NCBI GenBank assembly: GCA_944325945.1
Contig: CALVBW010000017.1
Coordinates: 56,345-120,344 of the forward strand
Reading direction: 5' to 3'
DNA length: 64,000 bases
DNA from: Candidatus Gastranaerophilales bacterium
Lineage (GTDB): Bacteria; Cyanobacteriota; Vampirovibrionia; Gastranaerophilales; Gastranaerophilaceae
In this document: positions 36,370 through 45,687 of the stretch, piece after piece
Layout of the letters: each line of letters starts with the position of its first letter
Numbering within the stretch: the stretch's first letter is position 1
Program-made: the position numbers and the translations under genes
The notes under the pieces: model-generated
What the model saw: only the letters and a program-made list of their open reading frames with translations
Database searches by the model: none
What the model was told of the DNA's origin: nothing

Positions 36370-36708
36370 ATGGAAAAACAATTTGTTGCAATATATACAC
36401 CGGAAGCCGAGCAGGACTTAAAAAGTCTTGAGAAACAGGATTTAAAAAGAGCATTACGCACTGTAGGAATTTTTGAATATTTAGGCAAAGATGGTGTAAA
36501 CAGCCGACCGCTGAATAAACACGGATTGTTTGAAATGAAATGCGATAAAGTCAGAATTTACTTTATGTATCACGAGAATAATATAATTATAATCGGACTT
36601 GTAACATTAAAGAAAACTCAAAAAGCACCGGAACGCTATAAAATTGAAGCAATGACAAATATTGAAAAATACATAAGGAGCATAGCCTATGAAAAATCTA
36701 AAAACTAA
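36370..36708 (+). CDS. RelE/ParE-superfamily toxin of a type II toxin-antitoxin pair
   Basis: The 112-residue basic protein has the RelE-fold pattern: an N-terminal YTPEAEQDLKSLEKQDLK helix region, a central RPLNKHGLFEMKCDKVRIYF strand region and a YHENNIIIIGLVTLKKTQKAP end. Relatives cleave mRNA on the ribosome or poison gyrase; which applies is not clear. I chose the ATG at 36370, six bases after a perfect promoter. It overlaps the antitoxin gene by 20 bases. The toxin-first order is as in HigBA modules. Confidence 0.85.
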   Translation: MEKQFVAIYTPEAEQDLKSLEKQDLKRALRTVGIFEYLGKDGVNSRPLNKHGLFEMKCDKVRIYFMYHENNIIIIGLVTLKKTQKAPERYKIEAMTNIEKYIRSIAYEKSKN

Positions 36709-36943
36709 TGATGATTTAATAAAAGAACTTTTAACACCTGATGAACAACAAGAATTAACTTCTGATATTGAACAAGCTGTTATAAAATATCATGGAGGTT
36801 TTCGTGAAGGTGCAGGACGCAAAAAGAAAAATCCGAGTCTTGTGCTTAAATTTCAAATAAGAGTTTCAGAAAAAGAAAAAGAATTTTTGGCATTCGCCAG
36901 AAAACACAACCTTGACTATGACAAACTAATGGGGCAATACTAA
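36689..36943 (+). CDS. Antitoxin of the RelE/ParE-like module
   Basis: The 84-residue protein starts inside the toxin gene, preceded by AAGGAG with good spacing. Its N-terminal half is acidic (EELTS-type, LTPDEQQELTSDIEQAV). The centre has GGFREGAGRKKK, a basic motif common in small DNA-binding proteins, and the C-terminal part QIRVSEKEKEFLAFARKH could be ribbon-helix-helix like. Expected to neutralise the toxin and repress the operon. The identification depends on gene order. Confidence 0.75.
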   Translation: MKNLKTNDDLIKELLTPDEQQELTSDIEQAVIKYHGGFREGAGRKKKNPSLVLKFQIRVSEKEKEFLAFARKHNLDYDKLMGQY

Positions 36944-36960
36944 ACTATCATTCACAATAT

Positions 36961-37017
36961 AAGCCGATAGCTAGACTCGAAGTGCCAAAGGCACGACATC
37001 TCACGTGGTATTAGAAA
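36961..37017 (-). repeat. Partial copy of the tRNA-Thr 3' end with hairpin
   Basis: On the tRNA strand, TTCGAGTCTAGCTATCGGCTT (19 of 21 matching the tRNA-Thr 3' end) lies about 36 bases after the gene. It is preceded by a GTGCC-TTT-GGCAC hairpin that adjoins a TGTC resembling the tRNA T-arm entry. Confidence 0.7.
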
Positions 37018-37090
<73 letters not shown>

Positions 37091-37095
37091 ATTTT

Positions 37096-37221
37096 AAGTG
37101 AATAAGTGAATAAGTAAATAGGTGAATAAGTTGTATCTGGAATCAATCTGAGCGAAATTTTTGCAATTATTTATTTTTATATAACACTTATTCCCTTATT
37201 ACCTTATTCCCTTATTCACTT
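37096..37221 (-). repeat. Heptad-ended dispersed repeat, copy B
   Basis: Inverted relative to copy A. Both ends are heptad runs (GTGAATAA... and ...TTATTCCC), and the core (TAAGTGTTATATAAAAA, CTCAGATT, GATACAACTTA) is conserved. It lies between tRNA-Thr and the glmS stop, 15 bases from the latter. Confidence 0.85.
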
Positions 37222-37236
37222 TCAATTATCAATGAT

Positions 37237-39081
37237 CTATTCAACGGTGACGGATTTGGCGAGATTTCGCGGCTGGTCAACGTCTTTTCCTAAAAATTCC
37301 GCTATATAATATGCGATTAATTGCAGCGGAATCACGGCAATTATCGGTGACAGGAATTCCTGAACGTCAGGAACCCTTATTATACATTCAAACAAATCCT
37401 CTAACTTAGGGTCATTTGAATTCGTGAGAGCAATCATGCGTGCGTTGCGGGCTTTTGCTTCCTCACTGTTTGACAAAAGTTTATCATAAACAATACCTTT
37501 CATCAAGATTGATAAAACAGGCATAGTATCGTCAAGCATTGCAATCGGACCGTGTTTTAATTCACCTGCAGCATAGCCGGTTGCGTTTATGTAGCTTATT
37601 TCTTTAAGCTTCAATGCACCCTCTAACGCCGTCGGAAGATTAATTCCGCGGGCTATATAGATAAAATCTTTTGTGTTTGAATATTTTCGCGCGCATTTTT
37701 GAATTTCGTCGGTATTTGCAAGCACCTGTTCAATCTTTTGCGGCAAAATCATTAATTCGTTTTTAATTGATTGGATTACGGATTTATCAGTACTTTCCTT
37801 GATTTCCGCCATATATAATGACAGAAGATAAAACGCCATCAATTGCGCGATATAAGATTTTGTGGCGGCTACGGAAACCTCAATTCCCGCATTTACGGAA
37901 AGCAAACTGTCCGCCTCACGCGCCATAGAAGAATCCGGACGGTTTGTGATAATCAAAATATGCGACCCGCGCGCTTTTGCCTGTTTAATTGCAGTCAGAG
38001 TGTCCGCAGTTTCACCTGATTGGGAAACGCCGATAACAAGCGTATGTTCATCGGTTACGGTGCGTCTATAGATGTATTCGCTTGATGCCTCAACATCCAC
38101 CGCAATCCCGCAAAACGTTTCTATCAAATATTTTCCGACCATTGCGGCGTGCAATGACGTTCCGCATGCAATAATTTGAATTCTGTTCAAATTTCTAAGG
38201 GTTTCTTTTGTCAGTTTAACCTCATTCAAAACAATCGGTTCTGCCGCTGTATGGAGTTTTCCGACAAGAATATTACGGATTACGTCCGGCTGTTCGTGAA
38301 TTTCCTTGAGCATAAAGTGTTTATAGCCCATTTTGCTTAATGCAACGGGTTCCCACGGCAAAAGTTCGATTTTGGGCTGAACTTCATTACCGTCTTTGTC
38401 TATCAATTTCATGGAATCCGGTGTGACTGTCACAATCTGGTTTTCAGACAAATACATTGCTTTTTTTGTATATTTAATAATTGCCGGTACATCTGATGCA
38501 ATTAAATATTCACCTTCGCCGATACCGACTAAAAGCGGAGCATTGCGCTTGGTCGCAACAATTGTGTTTTTGTAATCGTTATGCATAACGCAAAGTGCGT
38601 AGGCGCCTTCTATTTCTTTTGCGGCAAGTCTTACGGCTTCCGTCAGGTCATGGGTTTCGTCGTATTTTTTTGCAATAAAATGTGCAGCGACTTCGGTATC
38701 TGTTTGGGATCTGAACACACAGCCTTCTTTTTCAAGTTCTGCTCTTAGCTCCTTATAATTTTCTATAATCCCGTTATGAACAAGCACGAGATTACCGTGT
38801 GTGCAGGTGTGCGGGTGTGCGTTCAAAACCGTCGGCGCACCGTGGGTTGCCCAGCGGATATGCCCTATACCGATTGTGGATTTTGCAAACTCACCTGTAT
38901 GGGATTTTAATTCTTCCCTGAGATTTTTAAGCTTACCGACAGCTTTATAGACCTTTATATCGTTGTCGCACTTGACTGCAATGCCTGATGAATCATATCC
39001 TCTGTATTCAAGCTGCTCCAGTCCGTCTAATAAAATATCAACAACTGATTTATAACCAACATATCCTACTATTCCGCACAT
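37237..39081 (-). CDS. glmS: Glutamine-fructose-6-phosphate aminotransferase
   Basis: GlmS makes glucosamine-6-phosphate, the first step to UDP-GlcNAc for peptidoglycan and lipopolysaccharide. The N-terminal glutaminase domain starts MCGIVGYVGY with the nucleophile Cys2 and has HIRWATHGAPT. The two SIS domains follow (ACGTSLHAAMVGKYLIE, GVSQSGETADT), ending NLAKSVTVE. Length 614 is normal. GAGGAG precedes the ATG. No glmS ribozyme-like leader was recognised. Confidence 0.96.
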   Translation of the reverse strand: MCGIVGYVGYKSVVDILLDGLEQLEYRGYDSSGIAVKCDNDIKVYKAVGKLKNLREELKSHTGEFAKSTIGIGHIRWATHGAPTVLNAHPHTCTHGNLVLVHNGIIENYKELRAELEKEGCVFRSQTDTEVAAHFIAKKYDETHDLTEAVRLAAKEIEGAYALCVMHNDYKNTIVATKRNAPLLVGIGEGEYLIASDVPAIIKYTKKAMYLSENQIVTVTPDSMKLIDKDGNEVQPKIELLPWEPVALSKMGYKHFMLKEIHEQPDVIRNILVGKLHTAAEPIVLNEVKLTKETLRNLNRIQIIACGTSLHAAMVGKYLIETFCGIAVDVEASSEYIYRRTVTDEHTLVIGVSQSGETADTLTAIKQAKARGSHILIITNRPDSSMAREADSLLSVNAGIEVSVAATKSYIAQLMAFYLLSLYMAEIKESTDKSVIQSIKNELMILPQKIEQVLANTDEIQKCARKYSNTKDFIYIARGINLPTALEGALKLKEISYINATGYAAGELKHGPIAMLDDTMPVLSILMKGIVYDKLLSNSEEAKARNARMIALTNSNDPKLEDLFECIIRVPDVQEFLSPIIAVIPLQLIAYYIAEFLGKDVDQPRNLAKSVTVE

Positions 39082-39154
39082 AAAATTTTTCTCCTCTATA
39101 AAAAATATTTTAGCATCAAAAAAATCTTTTTAAAATATTTTTATAAAAGTTTTA

Positions 39155-39276
39155 CATAAGGAAATAGGCGAATAAGGGAATAAGTTAATAAGTTGTATCA
39201 TGAATTAATCTAAGCGGATTTTTACTAATATCCATTTTTATATAACACTTATTTCCTTATTTCCTTATTCACTTAT
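39155..39276 (-). repeat. Heptad-ended dispersed repeat, copy C
   Basis: Inverted relative to copy A, between the glmS start and the clpB stop. The core matches the other copies (TAAGTGTTATATAAAAA, TTAGATTAAT, GATACAACTTA) with heptad runs at both ends. Confidence 0.85.
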
Positions 39277-39292
39277 CTTTCAAAAGAGGGGC

Positions 39293-41896
39293 TTATTCCT
39301 CTTTGACGAACTGAATTTCGTCGTTATCGACGTCGATTATAATTCTGTCGCCGCGTTTGAATTTCTGCTCAAGAATTTGTTTGGATAAAGGATTTTCGAC
39401 CATTTGTCTTATAACCCTTTTCAGCGGTCTTGCGCCGTAAACAGGGTTGAAACCGCGGGTCGCGAGAAATTCCTTGGCTTCTTCCGTAATATCAAGCTCG
39501 ATTTCCTGATCTGCGAGTAGTTTGCGAAGATAATCAGCCTGAATATCCACGATTGCGCTCAATTGCTGTAATGTCAAAGCTTTGAAGAAAATTATCTCGT
39601 CAATTCTATTTAAAAATTCAGGTTTGAATTTTGTTCGCAAAAGTGCGAGAACTTCCTCTTTTGTTTTGTCAAAATCCGTCTGATTAAGCATTGAATCAAG
39701 CGTTTTTTCAAGGATAATGTCGCTTCCGAGGTTGCTTGTCATAATTATCAAAGTATTTTTGAAATCAACAACACGGCCTTTGGAATCCGTCAAACGCCCG
39801 TCATCAAAGATTTGGAGCATAATATTGAACACATCCGGATGTGCTTTTTCAATTTCATCAAAAAGCACAACGGAATACGGTTTTCTTCTGACGGCTTCGG
39901 TCAACTGTCCGCCTTCTTCATAGCCGACATATCCCGGAGGTGCGCCGACAAGTCTTGCGACATTATGTTTTTCCATATATTCGGACATATCTATACGTAT
40001 AAGCGCATCTTCATCATTGAACATAAATTCCGCAAGCGCTTTTGCCAATTCTGTTTTACCAACACCTGTCGGACCTAAGAACAAGAAGGTTCCGATTGGT
40101 CTTTTCGGGTCTTTTAAGCCGGAGCGCGCACGGCGGATTGCGTCGGAAACCGTTGTTACGGCTTCATCCTGACCGATTAAACGTTTATGAAGAATTTCTT
40201 CCATGTTAATCAGTTTCTGCATTTCGCTTTCAACAAGTTTGGTAACCGGAATTCCCGTCCATTTGCTGACAACTTCCGCAATATCGCCTTCGTCAATCTG
40301 TTCTTTTAATAACTGATTATCTTTTTTGTCGCGGTTTTCGCAGGCTTTAAGCTGCTTTTCCAGCTCAAGCAGTCTGCCGTATTTAAGCTCTGCCGCGAGC
40401 TGCAAATCAGTATTGCGTTCCGCTTCTTCAATTTGTTTTTTAACCTTGTCGATTTCATCCTTAATTGCGGCTTCACCGATAATTGAGGATTTTTCCTGTT
40501 CCCACTGAACTTTCATTTTATTAATTTTTTCTTCAAGTTCATTAATCTGTTTGGTCAAATCATCGACTTTAGCTTTTGCCTCATCGCTGTCCTCTTTTTT
40601 CAGGGCTTCGCGTTCAATCTCAAACTGAATTTTCTGGCGCATCATGGAATCAATTTCCTCGGGCATTGAATCAATTTCAATACGCAGAGAAGATGCCGCC
40701 TCATCAATAAGGTCAATAGCTTTATCAGGCAAAAATCTGTCCGTAATATATCGGTCGGAAAGCTTTGCGGCAGCAATTAATGCGCTGTCGAGAATTCTGA
40801 CCCCGTGGTGAACTTCATATTTTTCTTTCAAACCTCGTAAGATGCTTATTGTATCCTCAACGCTCGGCTCATTAACCATAACAGGCTGAAAACGGCGTTC
40901 CAGTGCGGGGTCTTTTTCAATGTATTTTCTGTATTCGTTAATCGTTGTTGCGCCGATAGTTCTCAAAACACCGCGCGCCAGCATCGGCTTTAAGAGGTTT
41001 CCTGCATCCATTGAACCTTCGGTTGCGCCTGCGCCGACAACCGTATGAAGTTCATCAATAAACATAACAATCTCGCCGTTTGATTCTTCAACTTCTTTCA
41101 AAACTGCTTTCAGACGTTCTTCAAATTCGCCTCTGTATTTTGCACCGGCAACGAGCGCACCCATATCAAGGGAGATTAATTTAACCTCTTTCAAGCTTTC
41201 CGGCACATCGCCTCTTACAATACGCTGTGCAAGACCTTCCACAATTGCGGTTTTCCCGACACCGGGTTCACCGATAAGCACAGGGTTATTTTTGGTACGT
41301 CTGTTCAAAACCTGTATAATCCGTCTGACTTCTTCGTCACGACCGATTACGGGGTCTAATTTACCTTTTCTTGCAAGCGCGGTCAAATCCGTTGAATATT
41401 TTTCCAGCGCTTTCATGTTTTCTTCAGCATTTTTATTATCCACTTTTTTATTACCTCTAATCTTTTTCATTGCGTTCAAAACAGTATTGGAATTTACCCT
41501 GAAATCGTTCAAAATCTTCTGTATATTTGAATTATCCAGTCTTGTCATAGCAAGCAGAATGTCCTCAACGCTTATGAATTCGTCTTTTAATTCATCCGCA
41601 ATATCGCCTGACAAATCCAGAAGTCTGTTGGTTTCCTGCGACAAAAAGAGCTGCTGGGAATTCTGCAGACCCGATATTGTCGGGAACGATTTGACTGCCG
41701 CAACCACACGGTCAATAAAGGATTGCGTTAAAAGTTTCAATTCCGTCAGATAATCCTTGACTATCCCGTTGTCCTTTATCATCGCAAGCATAATGTGTTC
41801 CGGCTGCATTTCAGTGTTTTTGTTGGAATTTACAAGCGCGTTTGCACTTGACAAAAGCTCCTGCGAATAATTCGTAAATCTGTTTATATCAACCAT
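39293..41896 (-). CDS. clpB: ATP-dependent disaggregase ClpB
   Basis: The 867-residue hexameric chaperone dissolves protein aggregates with DnaK. It has an N-domain ([19 protein letters not shown]), AAA-1 with [14 protein letters not shown], a coiled-coil middle domain at about 410-520 (rich in Glu/Lys heptads), and AAA-2 with [17 protein letters not shown] and [20 protein letters not shown]. The ATG follows AAAGGAG. No HrcA-type inverted repeat was found upstream. Confidence 0.96.
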   Translation of the reverse strand: MVDINRFTNYSQELLSSANALVNSNKNTEMQPEHIMLAMIKDNGIVKDYLTELKLLTQSFIDRVVAAVKSFPTISGLQNSQQLFLSQETNRLLDLSGDIADELKDEFISVEDILLAMTRLDNSNIQKILNDFRVNSNTVLNAMKKIRGNKKVDNKNAEENMKALEKYSTDLTALARKGKLDPVIGRDEEVRRIIQVLNRRTKNNPVLIGEPGVGKTAIVEGLAQRIVRGDVPESLKEVKLISLDMGALVAGAKYRGEFEERLKAVLKEVEESNGEIVMFIDELHTVVGAGATEGSMDAGNLLKPMLARGVLRTIGATTINEYRKYIEKDPALERRFQPVMVNEPSVEDTISILRGLKEKYEVHHGVRILDSALIAAAKLSDRYITDRFLPDKAIDLIDEAASSLRIEIDSMPEEIDSMMRQKIQFEIEREALKKEDSDEAKAKVDDLTKQINELEEKINKMKVQWEQEKSSIIGEAAIKDEIDKVKKQIEEAERNTDLQLAAELKYGRLLELEKQLKACENRDKKDNQLLKEQIDEGDIAEVVSKWTGIPVTKLVESEMQKLINMEEILHKRLIGQDEAVTTVSDAIRRARSGLKDPKRPIGTFLFLGPTGVGKTELAKALAEFMFNDEDALIRIDMSEYMEKHNVARLVGAPPGYVGYEEGGQLTEAVRRKPYSVVLFDEIEKAHPDVFNIMLQIFDDGRLTDSKGRVVDFKNTLIIMTSNLGSDIILEKTLDSMLNQTDFDKTKEEVLALLRTKFKPEFLNRIDEIIFFKALTLQQLSAIVDIQADYLRKLLADQEIELDITEEAKEFLATRGFNPVYGARPLKRVIRQMVENPLSKQILEQKFKRGDRIIIDVDNDEIQFVKEE

Positions 41897-42023
41897 TATT
41901 GCTCCTTTTTAACTTATCTCAACATATAATTATTTTAACGTTTATTTTAAAAAAATCAGATTTTTTTAATGTTTAATTAATATTTTTTTTATCATAAAAG
42001 CATTATTCACCTTTATAGCCCAC

Positions 42024-42051
42024 TTGCATTTTGAGCTTGAGCAGGTACAAT
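42024..42051 (+). promoter_or_regulatory. pgi promoter
   Basis: TTGCAT, 16 bases, TACAAT, followed by a short leader with AGGGAG before the ATG at 42069. Confidence 0.5.
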
Positions 42052-42068
42052 AATAACAGGGAGCATAT

Positions 42069-43457
42069 ATGATTGAGCTGAATTATAAATATGCCGATTC
42101 CGCGCTTATAGGTGAAGAAAACGGCTTGAATATTCAACAAAAATTTGACGAATTTAAAGATACAATCGCAAATATTATTCTTGATTTAAATAAGAGAAAA
42201 GACAAACCGGGTCAGTGGCTGAGGTGGATGAATCTGGGTTACAGCGAGGAAACTGTCTGGTATGTAAAAGAATATGCCGCGCTTGTTGAAAACAGGTTTG
42301 AAAATATTCTGGTATTGGGAATCGGCGGCTCTGCGCTCGGCGGTCTGGCTGTTACGGAAGCGCTTTTGAAACCTTACTGGAATTTGTTATCGTCTGAACA
42401 GCGCGGTGGTTTCCCGAGAATATTTTTCCTCGACAATATTGATCCCGATTCAATTGAAGGGATGCTTGACGTTCTGGATTTGTCCAAAACTCTGGTGAAT
42501 GTGATTACAAAATCCGGCTCAACCGCAGAGACCATGTCTCAATTTATGATTATAAAAGACAGACTGGAAGCGGAACTCGGCGATGATTACAGAAAAAATA
42601 TTGTCGCAACTACTGATAAAAATGTCGGGGTTCTCAAGCAAATTGCTGATCAGGAGGGGTATAAAACTTTTATAATCCCCGATGATGTGGGCGGAAGATT
42701 TTCCGTGTTTTCTGCTGTGGGTCTATTGCCGTTTGCGCTTGTGGGGCTTGATATTGACGAGATTATCAACGGCGTTAAGGATATGGATTTAATCCTTAAA
42801 AATACAGATATCCGCGAAAATATCGCTGCACAAAACGCCCTGATACATTTTCTTATGGATACGCAAAAAGGCAAAAATATTTCGGTCATGATGCCGTATT
42901 CAAGCCGGTTAAGGTATGTTGCGGACTGGTACGCGCAATTGTGGGCGGAATCTTTGGGAAAAGAAAAAAATCTTTCGGGCGATACGGTTCACATCGGACC
43001 GACTCCGGTCAAAGCTCTCGGTGCAACTGACCAGCACTCCCAAATTCAGCTCTATAACGAAGGTCCTAATGACAAAATTATTAATTTTATAAGAGTCAAA
43101 GAGTTTGACAATAATCTTGAAATTCCGAAAATTTTTGAATACACGGGAATAGGTTATCTCGGCGGAAAAACCGTAAATGATTTGCTGAATGCGGAAGCTG
43201 ATGCAACAAGGGTTACTCTGACGGATTACAACAAACCGACAGTTACGATTACTCTGCCGAAAATTAACGGCTACTACATCGGGCAGCTTTTGTATATGTT
43301 TGAAATCCAAACGGCTATTGCAGGTGCGCTTTATAACATTAACGCTTTTGACCAGCCCGGTGTGGAACAGGCTAAAAATTACACTTATGCACTTATGGGG
43401 CGTGTCGGGTACGAAGAATCAGCCAATATGCTTCGCGAAAAAATGGCTCTGGGGTAA
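42069..43457 (+). CDS. pgi: Glucose-6-phosphate isomerase
   Basis: Pgi interconverts glucose-6-phosphate and fructose-6-phosphate. SIS-fold motifs LVLGIGGSALGGLAVTEALL, NVITKSGSTAETMSQF and ALGATDQHSQIQLYNEGPND are present, the last including active-site residues. Length 462 fits the shorter bacterial form. The stop is two bases from the next gene. glmS, which uses fructose-6-phosphate, is close by but on the other strand. Confidence 0.94.
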   Translation: MIELNYKYADSALIGEENGLNIQQKFDEFKDTIANIILDLNKRKDKPGQWLRWMNLGYSEETVWYVKEYAALVENRFENILVLGIGGSALGGLAVTEALLKPYWNLLSSEQRGGFPRIFFLDNIDPDSIEGMLDVLDLSKTLVNVITKSGSTAETMSQFMIIKDRLEAELGDDYRKNIVATTDKNVGVLKQIADQEGYKTFIIPDDVGGRFSVFSAVGLLPFALVGLDIDEIINGVKDMDLILKNTDIRENIAAQNALIHFLMDTQKGKNISVMMPYSSRLRYVADWYAQLWAESLGKEKNLSGDTVHIGPTPVKALGATDQHSQIQLYNEGPNDKIINFIRVKEFDNNLEIPKIFEYTGIGYLGGKTVNDLLNAEADATRVTLTDYNKPTVTITLPKINGYYIGQLLYMFEIQTAIAGALYNINAFDQPGVEQAKNYTYALMGRVGYEESANMLREKMALG

Positions 43458-43459
43458 AA

Positions 43460-43975
43460 ATGTTCAGTAAAATTTTAAAACTTTTTATATTGCCGGTTTT
43501 TATCATCATATTTTCCGTTAATTCCGGAATTTGTGAAGGGTATAATGAAAATGTGCTAAAAACGGGAATTTCATTACAGGAAATGCTGCCTGGTAATTTT
43601 TACGGAACCTGGCGGGTGGAGTCCGTTCTTGCGGAAACCAACAGTCCTAAAAATTTCAGAAAACAAAATACGGATATATGGAACTTATCCAAATCAGGTG
43701 ACGTCATTAATCTCAGCAACCCTTTTACGGGTGCATCTGCCTCTATAACCCTGAGTTATGTAGGCGATGATGCAATCAGATTTTCCAAAAAAGGCAACTA
43801 CGGCGGAAAAGTTCTGACTGATACGGTCGAAATTAAATTGTCCGGCGACAGCTTTTCGGGTACAAATACTCTTGTGCTCGAAACTCTTTCTGATGTCGAT
43901 AATTCAGTCATAAAAACGGCAAATGCCAAATATTTATTAAAAGGTGAAAAAATAGCAGGTACAAGTATTAAGTGA
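43460..43975 (+). CDS. Secreted protein of unknown function, 171 aa
   Basis: A signal peptide (KLFILPVFIIIFSVNSGICEG) directs export. The mature part of about 145 residues looks all-beta, with FYGTWRVESVLAETNSPKNF near its start, resembling small lipocalin-like folds in general shape only. I do not recognise a family. It starts 2 bases after pgi and ends 10 bases before trxB, so it is probably co-transcribed with both. Confidence 0.75.
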   Translation: MFSKILKLFILPVFIIIFSVNSGICEGYNENVLKTGISLQEMLPGNFYGTWRVESVLAETNSPKNFRKQNTDIWNLSKSGDVINLSNPFTGASASITLSYVGDDAIRFSKKGNYGGKVLTDTVEIKLSGDSFSGTNTLVLETLSDVDNSVIKTANAKYLLKGEKIAGTSIK

Positions 43976-43985
43976 GGATAGAATT

Positions 43986-44927
43986 ATGCAGGTCAAAGAA
44001 TTCGATACGGTAATATTAGGCGGCGGTCCGGCAGGTTTTTCAGCAGGGATTTATGCGGCGCGCGGCGCTGTATCAACGGCTATTGTCGATATTAATATGA
44101 TGGGCGGCCAGCCGTCAAATTATCTTGAACTTGAAAATTACCCCGGATTCGGCACAATCGGCGGTTTTGATTTGATGGAAAAATTTGAAGAACACGCGGA
44201 TAAATTCGGCGTTGAAAAATTTCCGATGCAGGAAATTGAACGCGTTGATTTGATTTCAAATCCGAAGATTATTTTGACCGGCGAATATGAATTCAGGGCA
44301 AAATCCGTAATTATCGCAACAGGTGCTCAGCCTATGAAATTGGGTGTTCCCGGAGAAAAAGAATTCGTAGGACGCGGAGTCAGCTATTGCGCGGTCTGTG
44401 ACGGCGCGTTTTATAAAAACAAAATCGTTGCTGTCGTGGGCGGCGGCAATGCGGCGGTTGAAGAAGCTATGTATTTGACAAAATTCGCAGATAAGGTCTA
44501 TGTTATCCACCGACGTGACGCATTAAGAGCTGATAAAATCGTTCAGGAGCGGGCTTTCAAAAACGAAAAAATCGAATTCGTGTGGGACAGCGTGGTTAAA
44601 GAAATTAAGGGCGATAATCTTGTTAATACTGTTGTGATTGAAAACGTTAAGACTGGTGCGCATTCGGATCTTCAGGTAAACGGTGTTTTTCCGTATATTG
44701 GTATGGTTCCGAATATTGAACTTTTCAACGGGCAAATTGAGCAGGACAAAGGCGGTTTTATTATGACTGATGAGACCATGAAAACCTCTGTTGACGGTGT
44801 TTTTGCGGTCGGTGATGTCAGACACACCCCGTTGCGGCAGGTTATAACGGCAGCCTCAGACGGCGCGGTCGGCGCGGTTTATGCGGTCAAATACCTCGAA
44901 ACTCTCGCTCCCGTCGGTGTTGAATAA
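43986..44927 (+). CDS. trxB: Thioredoxin reductase
   Basis: The 313-residue FAD/NADPH enzyme reduces thioredoxin. FAD site VILGGGPAGFSAGIYAARG, redox pair CAVC at about residues 135-138 followed by DGAFYKNK, NADPH site VVGGGNAAVEEAMYL, and the FAD-binding GVFAVGDVRHTPLRQ end are all visible. GAGGA precedes the ATG. Third gene of the pgi run. Confidence 0.94.
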   Translation: MQVKEFDTVILGGGPAGFSAGIYAARGAVSTAIVDINMMGGQPSNYLELENYPGFGTIGGFDLMEKFEEHADKFGVEKFPMQEIERVDLISNPKIILTGEYEFRAKSVIIATGAQPMKLGVPGEKEFVGRGVSYCAVCDGAFYKNKIVAVVGGGNAAVEEAMYLTKFADKVYVIHRRDALRADKIVQERAFKNEKIEFVWDSVVKEIKGDNLVNTVVIENVKTGAHSDLQVNGVFPYIGMVPNIELFNGQIEQDKGGFIMTDETMKTSVDGVFAVGDVRHTPLRQVITAASDGAVGAVYAVKYLETLAPVGVE

Positions 44928-44983
44928 AAATTCGGCATGTATGTCTTATGCACTGTTTTCCATTAGGCTGACTACTGGAAATG

Positions 44984-45124
44984 TTATCGCATTTTGTCGG
45001 GGTGTGCGGAGTTTGACAAAACTATTTCGTAGTATTCGTTTTTATCAATATTTACGCCCATAGTTCGGGTGTCGCAGTATTTTTTCTTCTTTTTCTTCAA
45101 AAGTTTTTTGTAATCCCCTGCCAC
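44984..45124 (-). CDS. Possible small basic protein, 46 aa
   Basis: A GTG start overlaps the stop of the upstream kinase-like gene as TAGTG. The frame begins with a Lys-rich stretch (AGDYKKLLKKKKKKYCD), then DTRTMGVNIDKNEYYEIV, and stops at 44984. An alternative internal ATG would leave only 25 residues. Coupling to the kinase gene is the main support. I do not recognise a family, and it could be chance. Confidence 0.4.
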   Translation of the reverse strand: MAGDYKKLLKKKKKKYCDTRTMGVNIDKNEYYEIVLSNSAHPDKMR

Positions 45125-45636
45125 TATCGGATTTCCTCAATAATTTTATTAACCTGAGTTTCAAGCGCCGCATAATCAGAATTATTATCTATCACGTAAT
45201 CCCAGTCTTTAACGTTATCCAGACCTGTTTCCGTAACATCATTTTCGCCGACAAGATTGCCGCGGGACATACGGGTTTCGCGTGTTGCCTCAACACGGAT
45301 TGCAACAGCGCCTGCGGATTTGAAAACTTCATACTCGTGCGGCACGCGCACATCCGTTACAATAATATTTCCCGGCTGTTCAAGAATCTTTTTCAGCCAG
45401 TAATCAGGATCCTGTGCACGTCCCCAGTTGCCTAAATTTATCAAATCCTGACGGTATTCGGCCTTGTTCTTTTCAATTTCTTCGTATGTCAAACCTTTTT
45501 CTTTTCCGTAGGTTAATTTTATTATATCGCCCATTGCACAGCGCTTAAAGTCCGGCATCCTGTCCAGCATAATCTTTGCCGCAGTGTCTTTGCCCGAATA
45601 TTGTTTGCCTGAAAATATTATTATTTTATCTGCCAT
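45124..45636 (-). CDS. P-loop kinase, dNMP/phosphomevalonate kinase-like
   Basis: The 170-residue protein has a P-loop IIIFSGKQYSGKDTAAKI at residues 4-21. The C-terminal half reads VTDVRVPHEYEVFKSAGAVA, RVEATRETRMSRG and TGLDNVKDWDYVIDN. This order and wording resemble the animal-type phosphomevalonate kinase and related deoxynucleoside monophosphate kinases. A nucleotide role is more likely in bacteria, but neither is proven. AGGGAG and a TG-T-TATAAT promoter lie upstream. Confidence 0.7.
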   Translation of the reverse strand: MADKIIIFSGKQYSGKDTAAKIMLDRMPDFKRCAMGDIIKLTYGKEKGLTYEEIEKNKAEYRQDLINLGNWGRAQDPDYWLKKILEQPGNIIVTDVRVPHEYEVFKSAGAVAIRVEATRETRMSRGNLVGENDVTETGLDNVKDWDYVIDNNSDYAALETQVNKIIEEIR

Positions 45637-45687
45637 ATTTTTCTCCCTGCAAATACATTATAACATGAGAAAACCGATAAAATAATA

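Noticed and set aside
41897..42068. CIRCE/HrcA operator upstream of clpB
   Set aside because: No TTAGCACTC-9-GAGTGCTAA type inverted repeat could be found.
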